Positions 45,157 through 53,805 of a DNA stretch of 64,000 nt are shown here, one piece after another (the first letter of the stretch is position 1; every line of letters begins with the position of its first letter). Under the pieces are notes generated by a model that saw only the letters and a list, made by a program, of their open reading frames with translations, had not been told where the DNA came from and did not search any database. The DNA is from Microbulbifer hydrolyticus. GTDB lineage: Bacteria > Pseudomonadota > Gammaproteobacteria > Pseudomonadales > Cellvibrionaceae. The stretch spans positions 3,113,501-3,177,500 of the forward strand of contig NZ_CP047491.1 of the NCBI RefSeq assembly GCF_009931115.1, written 5' to 3'. A program made the position numbers and the translations under genes.

Positions 45157-45177
45157 CAAAAGGTGTGACACCTTTTG
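45157..45177. promoter_or_regulatory. 21-base perfect palindrome, candidate operator between fabV and the thioesterase gene
   Basis: The half-site CAAAAGGTGT is followed by a central G and its exact complement ACACCTTTTG. It lies 171 bases before fabV and 225 before the thioesterase gene in their divergent intergenic region. No T run follows, so a terminator is unlikely. The binding protein is unknown. Confidence 0.5.
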
Positions 45178-45312
45178 CCCTCGAAAGGTGCGTAGCGATC
45201 AATAAATGCACAACCATGACCAGCCTGACCCCATGAGTCTCGCCCCCCCACCGGCCCCGTCACTGTGGCGAAGAACACCGGATCTCACTGGTAACGTTAC
45301 TCAAATACCCCT

Positions 45313-45328
45313 TGGCACACTTAATGCA
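45313..45328 (+). promoter_or_regulatory. Sigma-54-like promoter of the YciA-type thioesterase gene
   Basis: TGGCACACTTAATGCA has the TGGCAC -24 box and a TGCA -12 box, with GG (45314-45315) and GC (45326-45327) exactly 10 bases apart. The start would be near 45339, 63 bases before the ATG. A GTAACGTTAC palindrome lies at 45291-45300. Confidence 0.6.
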
Positions 45329-45401
45329 AAACCTGCTGTGGCACCGCGAGGGAACGTGGGGCCCTTTTATTTTTTATGGAAAAGCAGCGAGGTAAATTCT
45401 C

Positions 45402-45815
45402 ATGAAGTACTACTCACGTCATTTCGTTAAACCCGGCGACCTGAATCCGGCCCAACGTCTGTTTGGCGGCCAGGCACTGGCGTGGATAGATGAGGAGGCA
45501 GCTATTTTCGCAGGGTGCCAGATGGGCACCGCAAACATTGTCACCAAACTGATGTCGGAGATCGACTTTGTCAGCTCCGCGGTTTGCGGAGATATCGTGG
45601 AGTTCGGTTTTGAGGTGACGGATATTGGTCGCACATCGCTCACGGTGCACTGTGAGATGCGCAACAAGCAGACCCGCGAGCTGATCGTAAGGGTGGAGCG
45701 GATCGTGTTTGTTGCGCTGGATGCGCAGGGAAAGCCGGCACCGCACAAAAAGGCTGGAATGACCGCGGCAGAGGCCGCGAATACCTCTTCGGAGGTAAGC
45801 AAGCTCGCCAGTTGA
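45402..45815 (+). CDS. YciA-type acyl-CoA thioesterase
   Basis: 137 residues, a single hotdog domain of the acyl-CoA thioesterase II/YciA group. The helix LFGGQALAWIDEEAAIFAG carries the active-site Asp/Glu, and the strands VTKLMSEIDFVSSAVCGDIVEFGFEVTDIGRTSLTVHCEM follow the family. It hydrolyses acyl-CoA in the cytoplasm. GAGG lies before the ATG. It is divergent from fabV, so the two genes of fatty-acid metabolism share one control region, and a sigma-54-like promoter stands before it. A strong terminator closes it. Confidence 0.9.
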   Translation: MKYYSRHFVKPGDLNPAQRLFGGQALAWIDEEAAIFAGCQMGTANIVTKLMSEIDFVSSAVCGDIVEFGFEVTDIGRTSLTVHCEMRNKQTRELIVRVERIVFVALDAQGKPAPHKKAGMTAAEAANTSSEVSKLAS

Positions 45816-45847
45816 TACCGCGCCCGTCCAGTTGAGCCATTAAAAAA

Positions 45848-45879
45848 GCCTGTGGCGGGTAACCGCCACAGGCTTTTTT
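45848..45879. terminator. Bidirectional terminator between the thioesterase and uspA-like genes
   Basis: GCCTGTGGCGG and CCGCCACAGGC form a perfect 11-bp stem with a 4-base loop, flanked by six A on the left and six T on the right. It lies between the convergent stops at 45815 and 45903. Confidence 0.95.
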
Positions 45880-45902
45880 GCACTGGCTGGCCATCGCGCG
45901 CT

Positions 45903-46760
45903 TTAGCGCAGCAGCAGCAGAGGCTGGTTGGTACCAAGCAGCATTTTCGCGGTCACGCTTCCCAACAGGAGATCGCGCAACTTGCTGTGGCTGAAGGCGC
46001 CCATCACCGTAAGGTCAATGTCGTGCTCCTGCTGGTAGGCAATCAGTGACTCTACCGTCTTGCCCTGAAGGTTCGCGCTGATTACCGAAACTCCGCCGTG
46101 GCTCAATGCCTCAGCGCCCTCGGCCAGAACCGACTCGGCCCCGTCCCCGACATATACCAGGTGGCAATCCACTGCTTTAAACACCGGGCTAGTGGCCACC
46201 ATATCCAGCGCCTTGCGCGCCGCTTCACTGCCGTCGTAGGCGAGCATGATCGAACGCGGCGCCTTGAACTCACGGTTTACCACCAGGATAGGCTTGTGCA
46301 GTGAGCGCACTACAGTCTCCAGCTGCGCCCCCAGCCCGCGGTTGGCCTCACCGTGCTCCTCACCGCGAATCCCCAGCACCAGAACCCGGATATGGTCCTC
46401 CAGTTCTACCAGCGACTCGATCAGGCTACCGTGACGCTGACAGGTGACCACACGCTCTGCGCCGCCTTTCAACGCCCGCTCGCGCGCGCCCTCCAGCATC
46501 TGCCGCCCCTGCTCCAGCAGCAGTTTTGAACGCTGCTGCTCCAGTGAAGTCAGCTCCTCCAGCAACTCTTCCTGACTACCCAGGCCAATGCTACCGCTCA
46601 GGTCCGCCACTGCCGGCGTCGATACGCGTTCAATGTTGTGGAGGAGTTTGATGGGAGCGGATGCGCGGTTGGCAATCCAGGCGGAGTAATCGCAGACGGC
46701 GCCGCTAAAACGGGAACCGTCGATGCAGCTGAGTACGTGGGGATCTTTCTGTTCGGTCAT
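45903..46760 (-). CDS. Tandem universal stress protein (UspE-like)
   Basis: 285 residues with two Usp domains. The first starts HVLSCIDGSRFSGAVCDYSAWIA and ends ILVVNREF; the second starts SIMLAYDGSEAARKALDMVA and ends with VMGAFSHSKLRDLLLGSVTAKMLLGTNQPLLLL. The latter carries the ATP-binding G-x2-G-x(9)-G-S/T type loop in a variant form. A coiled-coil-like stretch (about 62-100) sits in the first domain. The SulP transporter gene lies upstream on the same strand with a repeat element between them; Usp and SulP genes are often neighbours. Confidence 0.9.
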   Translation of the reverse strand: MTEQKDPHVLSCIDGSRFSGAVCDYSAWIANRASAPIKLLHNIERVSTPAVADLSGSIGLGSQEELLEELTSLEQQRSKLLLEQGRQMLEGARERALKGGAERVVTCQRHGSLIESLVELEDHIRVLVLGIRGEEHGEANRGLGAQLETVVRSLHKPILVVNREFKAPRSIMLAYDGSEAARKALDMVATSPVFKAVDCHLVYVGDGAESVLAEGAEALSHGGVSVISANLQGKTVESLIAYQQEHDIDLTVMGAFSHSKLRDLLLGSVTAKMLLGTNQPLLLLR

Positions 46761-46840
46761 TTATTATTTTCTCTCTATCGCTAGAAATTAACCTTGCCTA
46801 CCGAACAACCATAGGACAAGGCTCGAAACTAGACGCGAAG

Positions 46841-46950
46841 CTCGAGTGACGGGGGAGGAATTTCAAAAGCGTCGGCGACAGGGATGTCGCCGACGCAGCG
46901 TACAAGGATGTATTCACAGTGGTTTTGAAATTCCTCACCCGTTGCTCGAG
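46841..46950 (+). repeat. Nested-hairpin repeat element, copy 2
   Basis: An outer inverted repeat of about 28 bp (46841-46868 with 46923-46950, four mismatches) encloses a perfect 12-bp hairpin GCGTCGGCGACA/TGTCGCCGACGC with loop GGGA. The core CAAGGATGTATTCACAG follows. The GGGA loop, the GGATG-nn-TTCAC core and the outer/inner stem layout match the copies at 43654 and 50280, while the stem sequences differ. Confidence 0.75.
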
Positions 46951-46993
46951 CGTCACCGGGCGGAACTACGAAGCACTCAACCACGATGCTAAG

Positions 46994-48502
46994 TCAGTGC
47001 CCCCCAAGTACCTTCTCAATTTCTTCCGGCTTGTCGTGCACCCCGAAGCGGTCAACGATGGTCGAGCTCGCCTCGTTCAGGCCGATCAACTCTACCTCGG
47101 CACCTTCACGGCGGAACTTCACCACCGCCTTGTCCAGAGAGTACACCGCCGACACATCCCAGAAATGCGCCCGGCTCAGGTCGATCACCACCTTGTCCAG
47201 CGCCTCCTTGAAATCGAACGCCGCAACAAACTTGTCCGCCGAATTGAAGAATACCTGCCCCACTACGGTGTAGGTACGGCAATTCTGCTCTTCATCCAGG
47301 TCCGAGCTCACGTACATAAAGTGGCTCACCTTGTTGGCGAAGAACAGGGATGCCAGCAGTACGCCCACAAACACACCAAAAGCCAGATTATGGGTAAACA
47401 CTACCACAATCACCGTGGACAGCATCACCAGATTCGTCGACAGCGGCAGCTTCTTCAGATCGCGGATTGAGCCCCAGTCGAAGGTACCGATGGACACCAT
47501 GATCATCACCGCCACCAGCGCGGCCATCGGAATCACCGCCACGTAGTCACTGAGGAACACTACAAGCGTCAGCAGGCCAACACCTGCTACCAGGGTCGAC
47601 AGACGGCCGCGGCCACCGGATTTCACGTTGATCACCGACTGGCCGATCATCGCACAGCCCGCCATACCCCCGAGCATGCCCGCACCAATGTTGGCAATGC
47701 CCTGGCCCTTACACTCGCGGTTCTTGTCGCTGTCGGTATCGGTCAGGTCGTCCACGATGGTGGCGGTCATCAGGGATTCCAGCAGGCCGACTACGGCGAG
47801 GCCAGCGGAATAAGGGAAGATGATCTTCAGGGTTTCAAAGTTCAGCGGTACGTCCGGCCACAGGAAGATCGGCAGGGTATCAGGCAGTTCCCCCATGTCC
47901 CCCACGGTGCGGATATCCAGTCCCAGAACGACCGCAACAGCGGTCAGCACCAGGATGCACACCAGCGGCGACGGCAGCACCTTGCCCACCACCGGAACGT
48001 AAGGGAATAGGTAGATGATGCCAAGGCCCGCTGCGGTCATGGCGTATACGTGCCAGGTCACATCGGTGAGCTCCGGCAACTGGGCCATAAAGATCAGAAT
48101 GGCGAGTGCATTCACGAACCCCGTGACCACGGCCCTCGACACAAAGCTCATCAGACTGCCGAGTTTGAGGTAGCCAGCGATGATCTGTATCACCCCGGTC
48201 AACAAGGTCGCAGCCAGCAGGTACTGAAGTCCGTGCTCCTTGACCAGCGTCACCATCAACAGTGCCATGGCACCGGTAGCGGCGGAGATCATGCCCGGGC
48301 GCCCACCCACAAAGGCGATCACTACCGCAATACAGAAGGAGGCATACAGGCCCACCCGCGGATCCACACCGGCGATGATGGAAAAGGCGATGGCCTCGGG
48401 GATGAGCGCGAGCGCTACTACGAGACCAGCGAGCACATCGCGGCGGATATTGCCGAACCAGTCGTTTCTGGTGGACGACAACAGGGTGTTGGAGAACTGC
48501 AT
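46994..48502 (-). CDS. SulP-family inorganic anion transporter with STAS domain
   Basis: 502 residues. About 12-14 membrane segments include the SulP signature near [37 protein letters not shown] and [44 protein letters not shown] domain occupies the last 100 residues ([48 protein letters not shown]). It carries sulfate, bicarbonate or another anion into the cell; bicarbonate is common for stand-alone marine members, but this cannot be decided. The ATG at 48502 has only a weak ribosome site. Confidence 0.92.
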   Translation of the reverse strand: MQFSNTLLSSTRNDWFGNIRRDVLAGLVVALALIPEAIAFSIIAGVDPRVGLYASFCIAVVIAFVGGRPGMISAATGAMALLMVTLVKEHGLQYLLAATLLTGVIQIIAGYLKLGSLMSFVSRAVVTGFVNALAILIFMAQLPELTDVTWHVYAMTAAGLGIIYLFPYVPVVGKVLPSPLVCILVLTAVAVVLGLDIRTVGDMGELPDTLPIFLWPDVPLNFETLKIIFPYSAGLAVVGLLESLMTATIVDDLTDTDSDKNRECKGQGIANIGAGMLGGMAGCAMIGQSVINVKSGGRGRLSTLVAGVGLLTLVVFLSDYVAVIPMAALVAVMIMVSIGTFDWGSIRDLKKLPLSTNLVMLSTVIVVVFTHNLAFGVFVGVLLASLFFANKVSHFMYVSSDLDEEQNCRTYTVVGQVFFNSADKFVAAFDFKEALDKVVIDLSRAHFWDVSAVYSLDKAVVKFRREGAEVELIGLNEASSTIVDRFGVHDKPEEIEKVLGGH

Positions 48503-48730
48503 AATCAGATGAGCCTGTCTGGGAAGTCTTTTTAGTTGCCAAATTTTCCGCTGGACCGGCAGCATCGACGCCTGCCGAAAGGCCAGAAAAATGGGCGCGG
48601 AGTCTACCATGACGGGAATCTTGACTAAAGAACAGCCAAGTGGATTGGCGCACTGGTCCAGCTCTCCGGCCGCGCCGCTGCCGGGTACAGCCGCCCTCGA
48701 ACATGCCTCCTTGTCGCTCTTTAATACCCC

Positions 48731-48776
48731 TGTCCGCTCCTTCGGACACCACCTGTCCGGACACATTTTCCGGACA
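48731..48776 (+). promoter_or_regulatory. TGTCCG/CGGACA palindromes, candidate activator sites of the efflux operon
   Basis: TGTCCG-N6-CGGACA (48731-48748), the perfect palindrome TGTCCGGACA (48754-48763) and a further CGGACA (48771-48776) lie 75-120 bases before the sigma-54 promoter. This is the distance and symmetry of enhancer-binding protein sites. The regulator encoded at 53806-55152 is the obvious candidate. Confidence 0.65.
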
Positions 48777-48851
48777 CCTCCGGCCCGTCTGGCCAGTATC
48801 TTAAAATTATTTTTTATTTATAAATCAATCACTTAAAGAATATTTTCGTAT

Positions 48852-48867
48852 TGGCACGGCGATTGCG
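48852..48867 (+). promoter_or_regulatory. Sigma-54 promoter of the adaptor-ABC-two-component operon
   Basis: TGGCACG-N4-TTGCG is a near-perfect -24/-12 element; GG (48853-48854) and GC (48865-48866) are 10 bases apart. Expected start near 48878, about 95 bases before the first gene. Confidence 0.88.
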
Positions 48868-48972
48868 ATAAGGGCCCTGCAACCGAAATAAACGGTTTGC
48901 ATCCGGCCGCAGAAAGCGCCGCGTCACAGTGGCATAAGCAGCAAAAACTGATTGCAGAGATTCAAGAAAACA

Positions 48973-50253
48973 ATGATCAGAGATACCTCCGGGCAGGACG
49001 TCCAACTCACACCCGCAAGCCCGTGGAAGAACCCGCGCCTGCTGAAGCGCGCCGGACTCGGCGTCGCCGCGGCCGCATTTGTGGTGTGGGGGCTGATGAG
49101 CTGGCAGAGCACCAACGCGGTGGACGCAAGCGTTTCCCTTTCCCGCCTCAACATCGCCGCAGTGGAGCGTGGTGACCTGGTGAGAGACCTGGTAGTCCAG
49201 GGCAAGGTAGTGGCCGCCAACAGCCCTACCCTGTTCAGTCCCGCCCAGGGCATCGTCAAGTTTGCGGTAAAGGCCGGCGATACGGTTGAGCAGGGCCAGT
49301 TGCTGGCAGAGGTGGACAGCCCCCAACTGCAAAACCAGCTCGCCCAGGAAAGCGCCATGTACAACAAGCTGAGCGTGGAACTGGCGCGGCAGAAAATCCA
49401 GGCCAAGCGCCAGCGGCTCGAAAACACCCAGAAAGCAGATCTCGCCAAGGTAGACCTCACCGCGGCACAGCGCGAACTGAAGCGTGCCGAGCTGTCGATG
49501 GAAAAGCAGATCATCTCCCAGCTGGATTTCGAGAAAGCCAGTGACGACCTCGCCCGCGCGGAGCTGGAGTACAAACAGGCGGTACAGAATTCCCAGCTGG
49601 AAAACGAAGCCCTCACGTTTGAGACCCAGACACTCCAGCTGCAGGTGGACCAGCAGCAACTGCAAGTGGAAGAGCTGCAGCGCAAGGTCAATGAACTCAA
49701 CATTGTCTCACCGGTAGACGGCACCATCGGTAGCCTCGCCGCCACCCAGCGGGCCTCCGTCGCCGCCAATACCCCGCTGCTCACGGTTGTCGACCTCACC
49801 AGCTTCGAGCTGGAAGCCGCGGTACCGGAAAACTACGCCGACGACCTGGGGCTCGCCATGGAAGTGGAAATCAACATGGGCGGCAGGAAACTGCCCGGCG
49901 AGATTACCGCCATCGCCCCCGAAGTCATCGACAACCAGGTCGTCGCCCGCGTGCGCTTTACCGGCAACCAGCCGAAAAACCTCCGCCAGAACCTGCGCCT
50001 CACCGCGCGCGTACTGCTGGAAAACCGCAGCGACGTGATGCTGGTCAAGCGCGGCGCCTTCCTGGATCAGACCGGCGGGCGCTTTGCGTGGAAACTGAAT
50101 GACCAACAGCAGGCGGTGAAAGTGCCGATCACCATCGGCGCACTGGGTCTGAACCAGGTCGAGATTGTTTCCGGCCTGAACGAAGGCGACCAGATCATCA
50201 CCTCGGCTGCGGACGAGCTGGAGAAGGCACAGCTGGTTGCGCTGAAAGATTAA
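48973..50253 (+). CDS. HlyD/MacA-type periplasmic adaptor
   Basis: 426 residues. One N-terminal membrane anchor (RAGLGVAAAAFVVWGLM) is followed by a split lipoyl domain (about 65-105 and 240-260), a long coiled-coil hairpin (about 105-235, rich in Gln/Glu/Leu) and the beta-barrel and membrane-proximal parts. It should join the ABC transporter of the next genes to an outer-membrane channel, which is not encoded here. The leader just before the ATG is A-rich (CAAGAAAACAATG), similar to an Hfq-binding site. First gene of a sigma-54 operon. A TTG seven codons upstream is an alternative start. Confidence 0.9.
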   Translation: MIRDTSGQDVQLTPASPWKNPRLLKRAGLGVAAAAFVVWGLMSWQSTNAVDASVSLSRLNIAAVERGDLVRDLVVQGKVVAANSPTLFSPAQGIVKFAVKAGDTVEQGQLLAEVDSPQLQNQLAQESAMYNKLSVELARQKIQAKRQRLENTQKADLAKVDLTAAQRELKRAELSMEKQIISQLDFEKASDDLARAELEYKQAVQNSQLENEALTFETQTLQLQVDQQQLQVEELQRKVNELNIVSPVDGTIGSLAATQRASVAANTPLLTVVDLTSFELEAAVPENYADDLGLAMEVEINMGGRKLPGEITAIAPEVIDNQVVARVRFTGNQPKNLRQNLRLTARVLLENRSDVMLVKRGAFLDQTGGRFAWKLNDQQQAVKVPITIGALGLNQVEIVSGLNEGDQIITSAADELEKAQLVALKD

Positions 50254-50279
50254 TCAATCACAACGAAATCAAATGCGAA

Positions 50280-50391
50280 GGTGCTGATACCGATTGTTGT
50301 TTGCGAGACCTTCTGCGAGAGGGACCTCGCAGAAGAGCCCCCATGGATGGGTTCACGGCGTGTCTCGCAAACAACAATCGGTAGCAGCGCC
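50280..50391 (+). repeat. Nested-hairpin repeat element, copy 3
   Basis: An outer inverted repeat (GGTGCTG-a-TACCGATTG with CAATCGGTA-GCAGCGCC, continuing TTTGCGAGAC/GTCTCGCAAA) encloses the 10-bp hairpin CTTCTGCGAG/CTCGCAGAAG. A core containing CCATGGATGGGTTCACGGCG follows. The core is nearly identical to copy 1 in opposite orientation, whereas both stems differ. It lies inside the efflux operon, between the adaptor and ATPase genes. Confidence 0.82.
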
Positions 50392-50434
50392 GCCACAAAA
50401 CAAGACAGAAACCACGAAGACAAGGAAATTCACA

Positions 50435-51136
50435 ATGCTGAAGATGCACAATATCCGTAAAAGCTATCGCACCGATACGATCGAAACCCATGCGCTTCGA
50501 GATTTCAGCCTGGAAGTCAACGAAGGTGAATTCGTATCCGTTACCGGTCCCAGTGGCTCCGGCAAAACCACCTTCCTCAACATCGCCGGCCTGCTGGAAA
50601 CACCCACCGGCGGTGAGTACCTGCTGGACGGCCAGGAAGTCGGCAACCTGTCCGACCGCGACCGCTCGCGCCTGCGCAACGAAAAAATCGGCTTTATCTT
50701 CCAGGGCTTCAACCTGATACCCGACCTCAACCTGTTCGACAACATCGACGTTCCCCTGCGCTACCGCGGCTTCAACGGCAAAGAACGCCGCCGCCGTATC
50801 GAAAGAGCCCTGGAACAGGTCGGCCTCTCCGCCCGCGCCAAACACCTGCCCGCACAACTGTCCGGCGGTCAGCAGCAGCGCGTCGCCATCGCCCGTGCCC
50901 TCGCCGGCGAACCACGCTTCCTGCTCGCAGACGAACCCACCGGCAACCTCGACTCCCTGATGGCACGTCAGGTCATGGAACTGCTGGAATTCATCAACGA
51001 ATGGGGTACCACCATCATCATGGTTACCCACGACCCGGATCTCGCACGCCGCGCGCAACGCAACATCCAGATCGTTGACGGCCAGGTTTCCGACCTGCGC
51101 CAGAGCATTGCCCAAGACGAAGCTGCAATCGCATAA
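50435..51136 (+). CDS. MacB/LolD-type ABC transporter ATPase
   Basis: 233 residues. Walker A GPSGSGKTT, Q-loop FIFQGFNLIPDLNLFDNI, signature LSGGQQQRVAIARAL, Walker B FLLADEPTGNLD and the switch His in VTHDPDLARRA are all present. LDQ/RDRSRLRNEKIGF-type spacing is that of the MacB/LolD group. It powers the two permeases encoded next. AAGGA lies 9 bases before the ATG at 50435. The repeat element just upstream occupies the gap to the adaptor gene. Confidence 0.95.
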   Translation: MLKMHNIRKSYRTDTIETHALRDFSLEVNEGEFVSVTGPSGSGKTTFLNIAGLLETPTGGEYLLDGQEVGNLSDRDRSRLRNEKIGFIFQGFNLIPDLNLFDNIDVPLRYRGFNGKERRRRIERALEQVGLSARAKHLPAQLSGGQQQRVAIARALAGEPRFLLADEPTGNLDSLMARQVMELLEFINEWGTTIIMVTHDPDLARRAQRNIQIVDGQVSDLRQSIAQDEAAIA

Positions 51137-51161
51137 GCTGAATTAGAAAAAGGACACCGAA

Positions 51162-52484
51162 ATGATCGGCTACTACATCAGCCTCGCCGTGCGCAGCCTG
51201 CGAGGCACCCCCATATTGAGTACCCTCATGATTGCCGCCATCGCCGTAGGCGTCGGTGCGTCCATGACCGTACTCACCCTGAATTACATGATGTCGCAGA
51301 ACGCACTGGCGCATAAAGATGACGTACTTTATGCCGTACAGCTGGACAGCTGGGACCCAAACCAGGCCTATGCTCGCAGCAACAACGAAATCCCCTACCA
51401 GCTGACTTATCAGGACGCCACCGGACTACTGCGCTCAGACATCCCCACCCGTCAGGTCGCCATGCACCGCTTCGGGTTCACCGTCACCATGGAAGACTCC
51501 GAGGTTCGACCATTTGTCGCCGAAACGCGGGTCACCACTCGTGACTTCTTTTCCATGTTCGACGTCCCAATGCAGTATGGCAACACCTGGGGCAAGGAAG
51601 CAGACAGCGCCCCAGTCCAATCCGTTGTTTTGAGCAAGGCGATCAATGAAAAGCTGTTTGGTGGCGAAAACAGCGTAGGCAAAACAGTAACCCTGAACGG
51701 CCAGCCCTTTACCGTAAGCGGCGTCATCGATTACTGGAACCCCTCCCCCAAGGTGTACGACCTGAACAACAGTCCGTTCAGTGACTCCGCGGAAATCTAC
51801 ATACCGTTTGGCCTGCATCGCAAGTTCGAGATCTATAGCTGGGGAAACAACAACGGCTGGAACAGCCCGGATAACGGCATCGAAGGCTACGAGGGGCACC
51901 TCCAGGGCGAAAGTGTGTGGCTGCAGTTCTGGGTGGAGCTCGACAATGACAAGCAAAAGCAGCAGTACGAAGAGTTTCTGACCGGCTATATTCAGCAACA
52001 AAAAGAGCAAGGACGCTTCCAACGCCCCCTCAAGTTCGCACTGACACGCCCCTCGGAATGGCTCGTACTGAACGAAGTCCTGCGCGATGACAACCGCGTA
52101 CTCGGCTGGGCCTCGCTCGCATTTCTCCTGGTGTGTGTGGTGAACGCTGTTGCCCTGCTACTGGCAAAATTTTTGCGCAAAGCACCAGAGGCCGGCGTGC
52201 GCCGCGCCCTGGGCGCCAGCCGCAATGCCATTTTCATCCAGCACTTGATCGAGAGCACTTGCATCGGCGCACTGGGCGGTCTGATCGGTATTGGCCTCGC
52301 CCTGCTGGGGTTGTCCGGTATACGCCTGCTGTCCATGGGACAGATTGACCAGATTGCATCGATGGACTGGCTGATGATGCTCGCCGCAGTGGCGCTCGCA
52401 ATACTCGCCAGCCTGCTCGCCGGCCTGTATCCGGCCTGGCGCATCAGCCGCACCAACCCATCTGTCTACTTGAAAACCCAGTGA
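51162..52484 (+). CDS. MacB-like ABC permease (first)
   Basis: 440 residues. One N-terminal membrane helix (ILSTLMIAAIAVGVGASMTVLTL) is followed by a large periplasmic MacB_PCD-type domain (about 45-300). Three C-terminal helices with the FtsX motif (AVALLLAKFLRKAPEAGVRRALGASRNAIFIQHLIESTCIGALGGLIGIGLALLGL) come last. It is unfused to the ATPase, unlike E. coli MacB. Together with the second permease it should form a heterodimer that works on periplasmic or membrane substrates through the adaptor. The gene starts 25 bases after the ATPase gene. Confidence 0.92.
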   Translation: MIGYYISLAVRSLRGTPILSTLMIAAIAVGVGASMTVLTLNYMMSQNALAHKDDVLYAVQLDSWDPNQAYARSNNEIPYQLTYQDATGLLRSDIPTRQVAMHRFGFTVTMEDSEVRPFVAETRVTTRDFFSMFDVPMQYGNTWGKEADSAPVQSVVLSKAINEKLFGGENSVGKTVTLNGQPFTVSGVIDYWNPSPKVYDLNNSPFSDSAEIYIPFGLHRKFEIYSWGNNNGWNSPDNGIEGYEGHLQGESVWLQFWVELDNDKQKQQYEEFLTGYIQQQKEQGRFQRPLKFALTRPSEWLVLNEVLRDDNRVLGWASLAFLLVCVVNAVALLLAKFLRKAPEAGVRRALGASRNAIFIQHLIESTCIGALGGLIGIGLALLGLSGIRLLSMGQIDQIASMDWLMMLAAVALAILASLLAGLYPAWRISRTNPSVYLKTQ

Positions 52485-52502
52485 GCGGAAAAGGAATCCA
52501 TC

Positions 52503-53711
52503 ATGTTTGAACTGAAACCCATGTTGTCCGCCCTCTGGCGCAACAAAGTGTCGGCCCTGTTGATTGCTATACAGCTTGCACTCACCCTGGCCATCGTCAG
52601 CAACGCGACCGTGATCGTACAGGACCGCCTGAAAAACATCGCGCGCCCCACCGGTATGGATGTCGAAAACATCATCGCCATCACCTTCATGCCAGTTCCC
52701 ACGGACTACGATATGGCAGGCGCCGTGCGCGCTGACCTGGACATGATGCGCGCGATGCCCGGTATTGTGGATGCCACCGTCACCAACCAGATCCCGGTAT
52801 CCGGCTCTGGCTCCGCCAGTAGTTATTACCTGGAGCCCAATGCTCAAATTGGCGACGTCGATGGCAACTACTACCAGACCGACCCTCATTTCATCAATAC
52901 ACTGGGATTGAACCTGATCGAAGGGCGTAACTTCCGGCAGGATGAAATGGGTGTGTACGGTTCCAATGAACGCTACGAAAGCAACGTGATTGTTGTAACC
53001 AAGCAATTCGCGGATCAGGCCTTCCCCGAAGGCAACGCCCTTGGCAAGTTTTTGTACCATGGCAGCGATGACAAGCCGATGGAGATTATCGGCATTGTCG
53101 AGCGCCACCTCGGAGCCTGGCCAAGCTGGTCCCTCGCGGGTAATGTGGTATTCCACCCGCTGCTGATCGAAGAGAACCACAAACGCTACCTGGTTCGCAC
53201 AGAGCCCGGCCAGCGCGACGCGATTTTCAAACAACTGGAAGACAAGCTCGCCGACAGGGACCCGCAAAGGGTGATCCATCTGGAAACCCTGTCAGAAAAC
53301 CTCGCGAGCACCTACGTTGCGGACAACATCATGGTTAAGGTGCTCGCTACGGTGATGGCCCTTCTGACCTTCATCGTGGCGCTCGGTATCGTCGGCCTCA
53401 CTATTTTCTGGATCAACCAGCGCGCCAAACAGATCGGTGTACGCCGTGCCCTGGGCGCCACGCGGGCCAACATCGGCCGCTATTTCCTGGTAGAAAATTC
53501 GATGATTGCCGGCACCGGACTGATACTTGGTACAGCGGCAGCGCTGATTATCAACCAGCTAATGGTGAGTGAATTTTCACAACCGGCCTTGTCATTGCCC
53601 ATGCTCGCGGTGTGTGCGCTAATATTGCTTCTGGTCAGCATTGTCGCGGCACTGATGCCGGCGATGCGGGCTGCGAATATTTCGCCGGCGATGGCAACGC
53701 GTAGCATTTAA
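52503..53711 (+). CDS. MacB-like ABC permease (second)
   Basis: 402 residues with the same layout as the preceding permease: N-terminal helix (KVSALLIAIQLALTLAIVSNATVIV), periplasmic domain, then VMALLTFIVALGIVGLTIFWINQRAKQIGVRRALGATRANIGRYFLVENSMIAGTGLILGTAAALIINQLM. It starts 18 bases after the first permease gene. The pair are diverged paralogues and probably a heterodimer. Export of a peptide, lipid or siderophore-like compound is possible; nothing in the sequence fixes the substrate. Confidence 0.92.
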   Translation: MFELKPMLSALWRNKVSALLIAIQLALTLAIVSNATVIVQDRLKNIARPTGMDVENIIAITFMPVPTDYDMAGAVRADLDMMRAMPGIVDATVTNQIPVSGSGSASSYYLEPNAQIGDVDGNYYQTDPHFINTLGLNLIEGRNFRQDEMGVYGSNERYESNVIVVTKQFADQAFPEGNALGKFLYHGSDDKPMEIIGIVERHLGAWPSWSLAGNVVFHPLLIEENHKRYLVRTEPGQRDAIFKQLEDKLADRDPQRVIHLETLSENLASTYVADNIMVKVLATVMALLTFIVALGIVGLTIFWINQRAKQIGVRRALGATRANIGRYFLVENSMIAGTGLILGTAAALIINQLMVSEFSQPALSLPMLAVCALILLLVSIVAALMPAMRAANISPAMATRSI

Positions 53712-53805
53712 AAATTGCAACAAAGTTAGTTACCTGAAGGGAAGGTCCCGCAAATAACGACCGGCAGCGGGACCGCCACGGACTTAACTTACAAGGGACC
53801 TTAAA

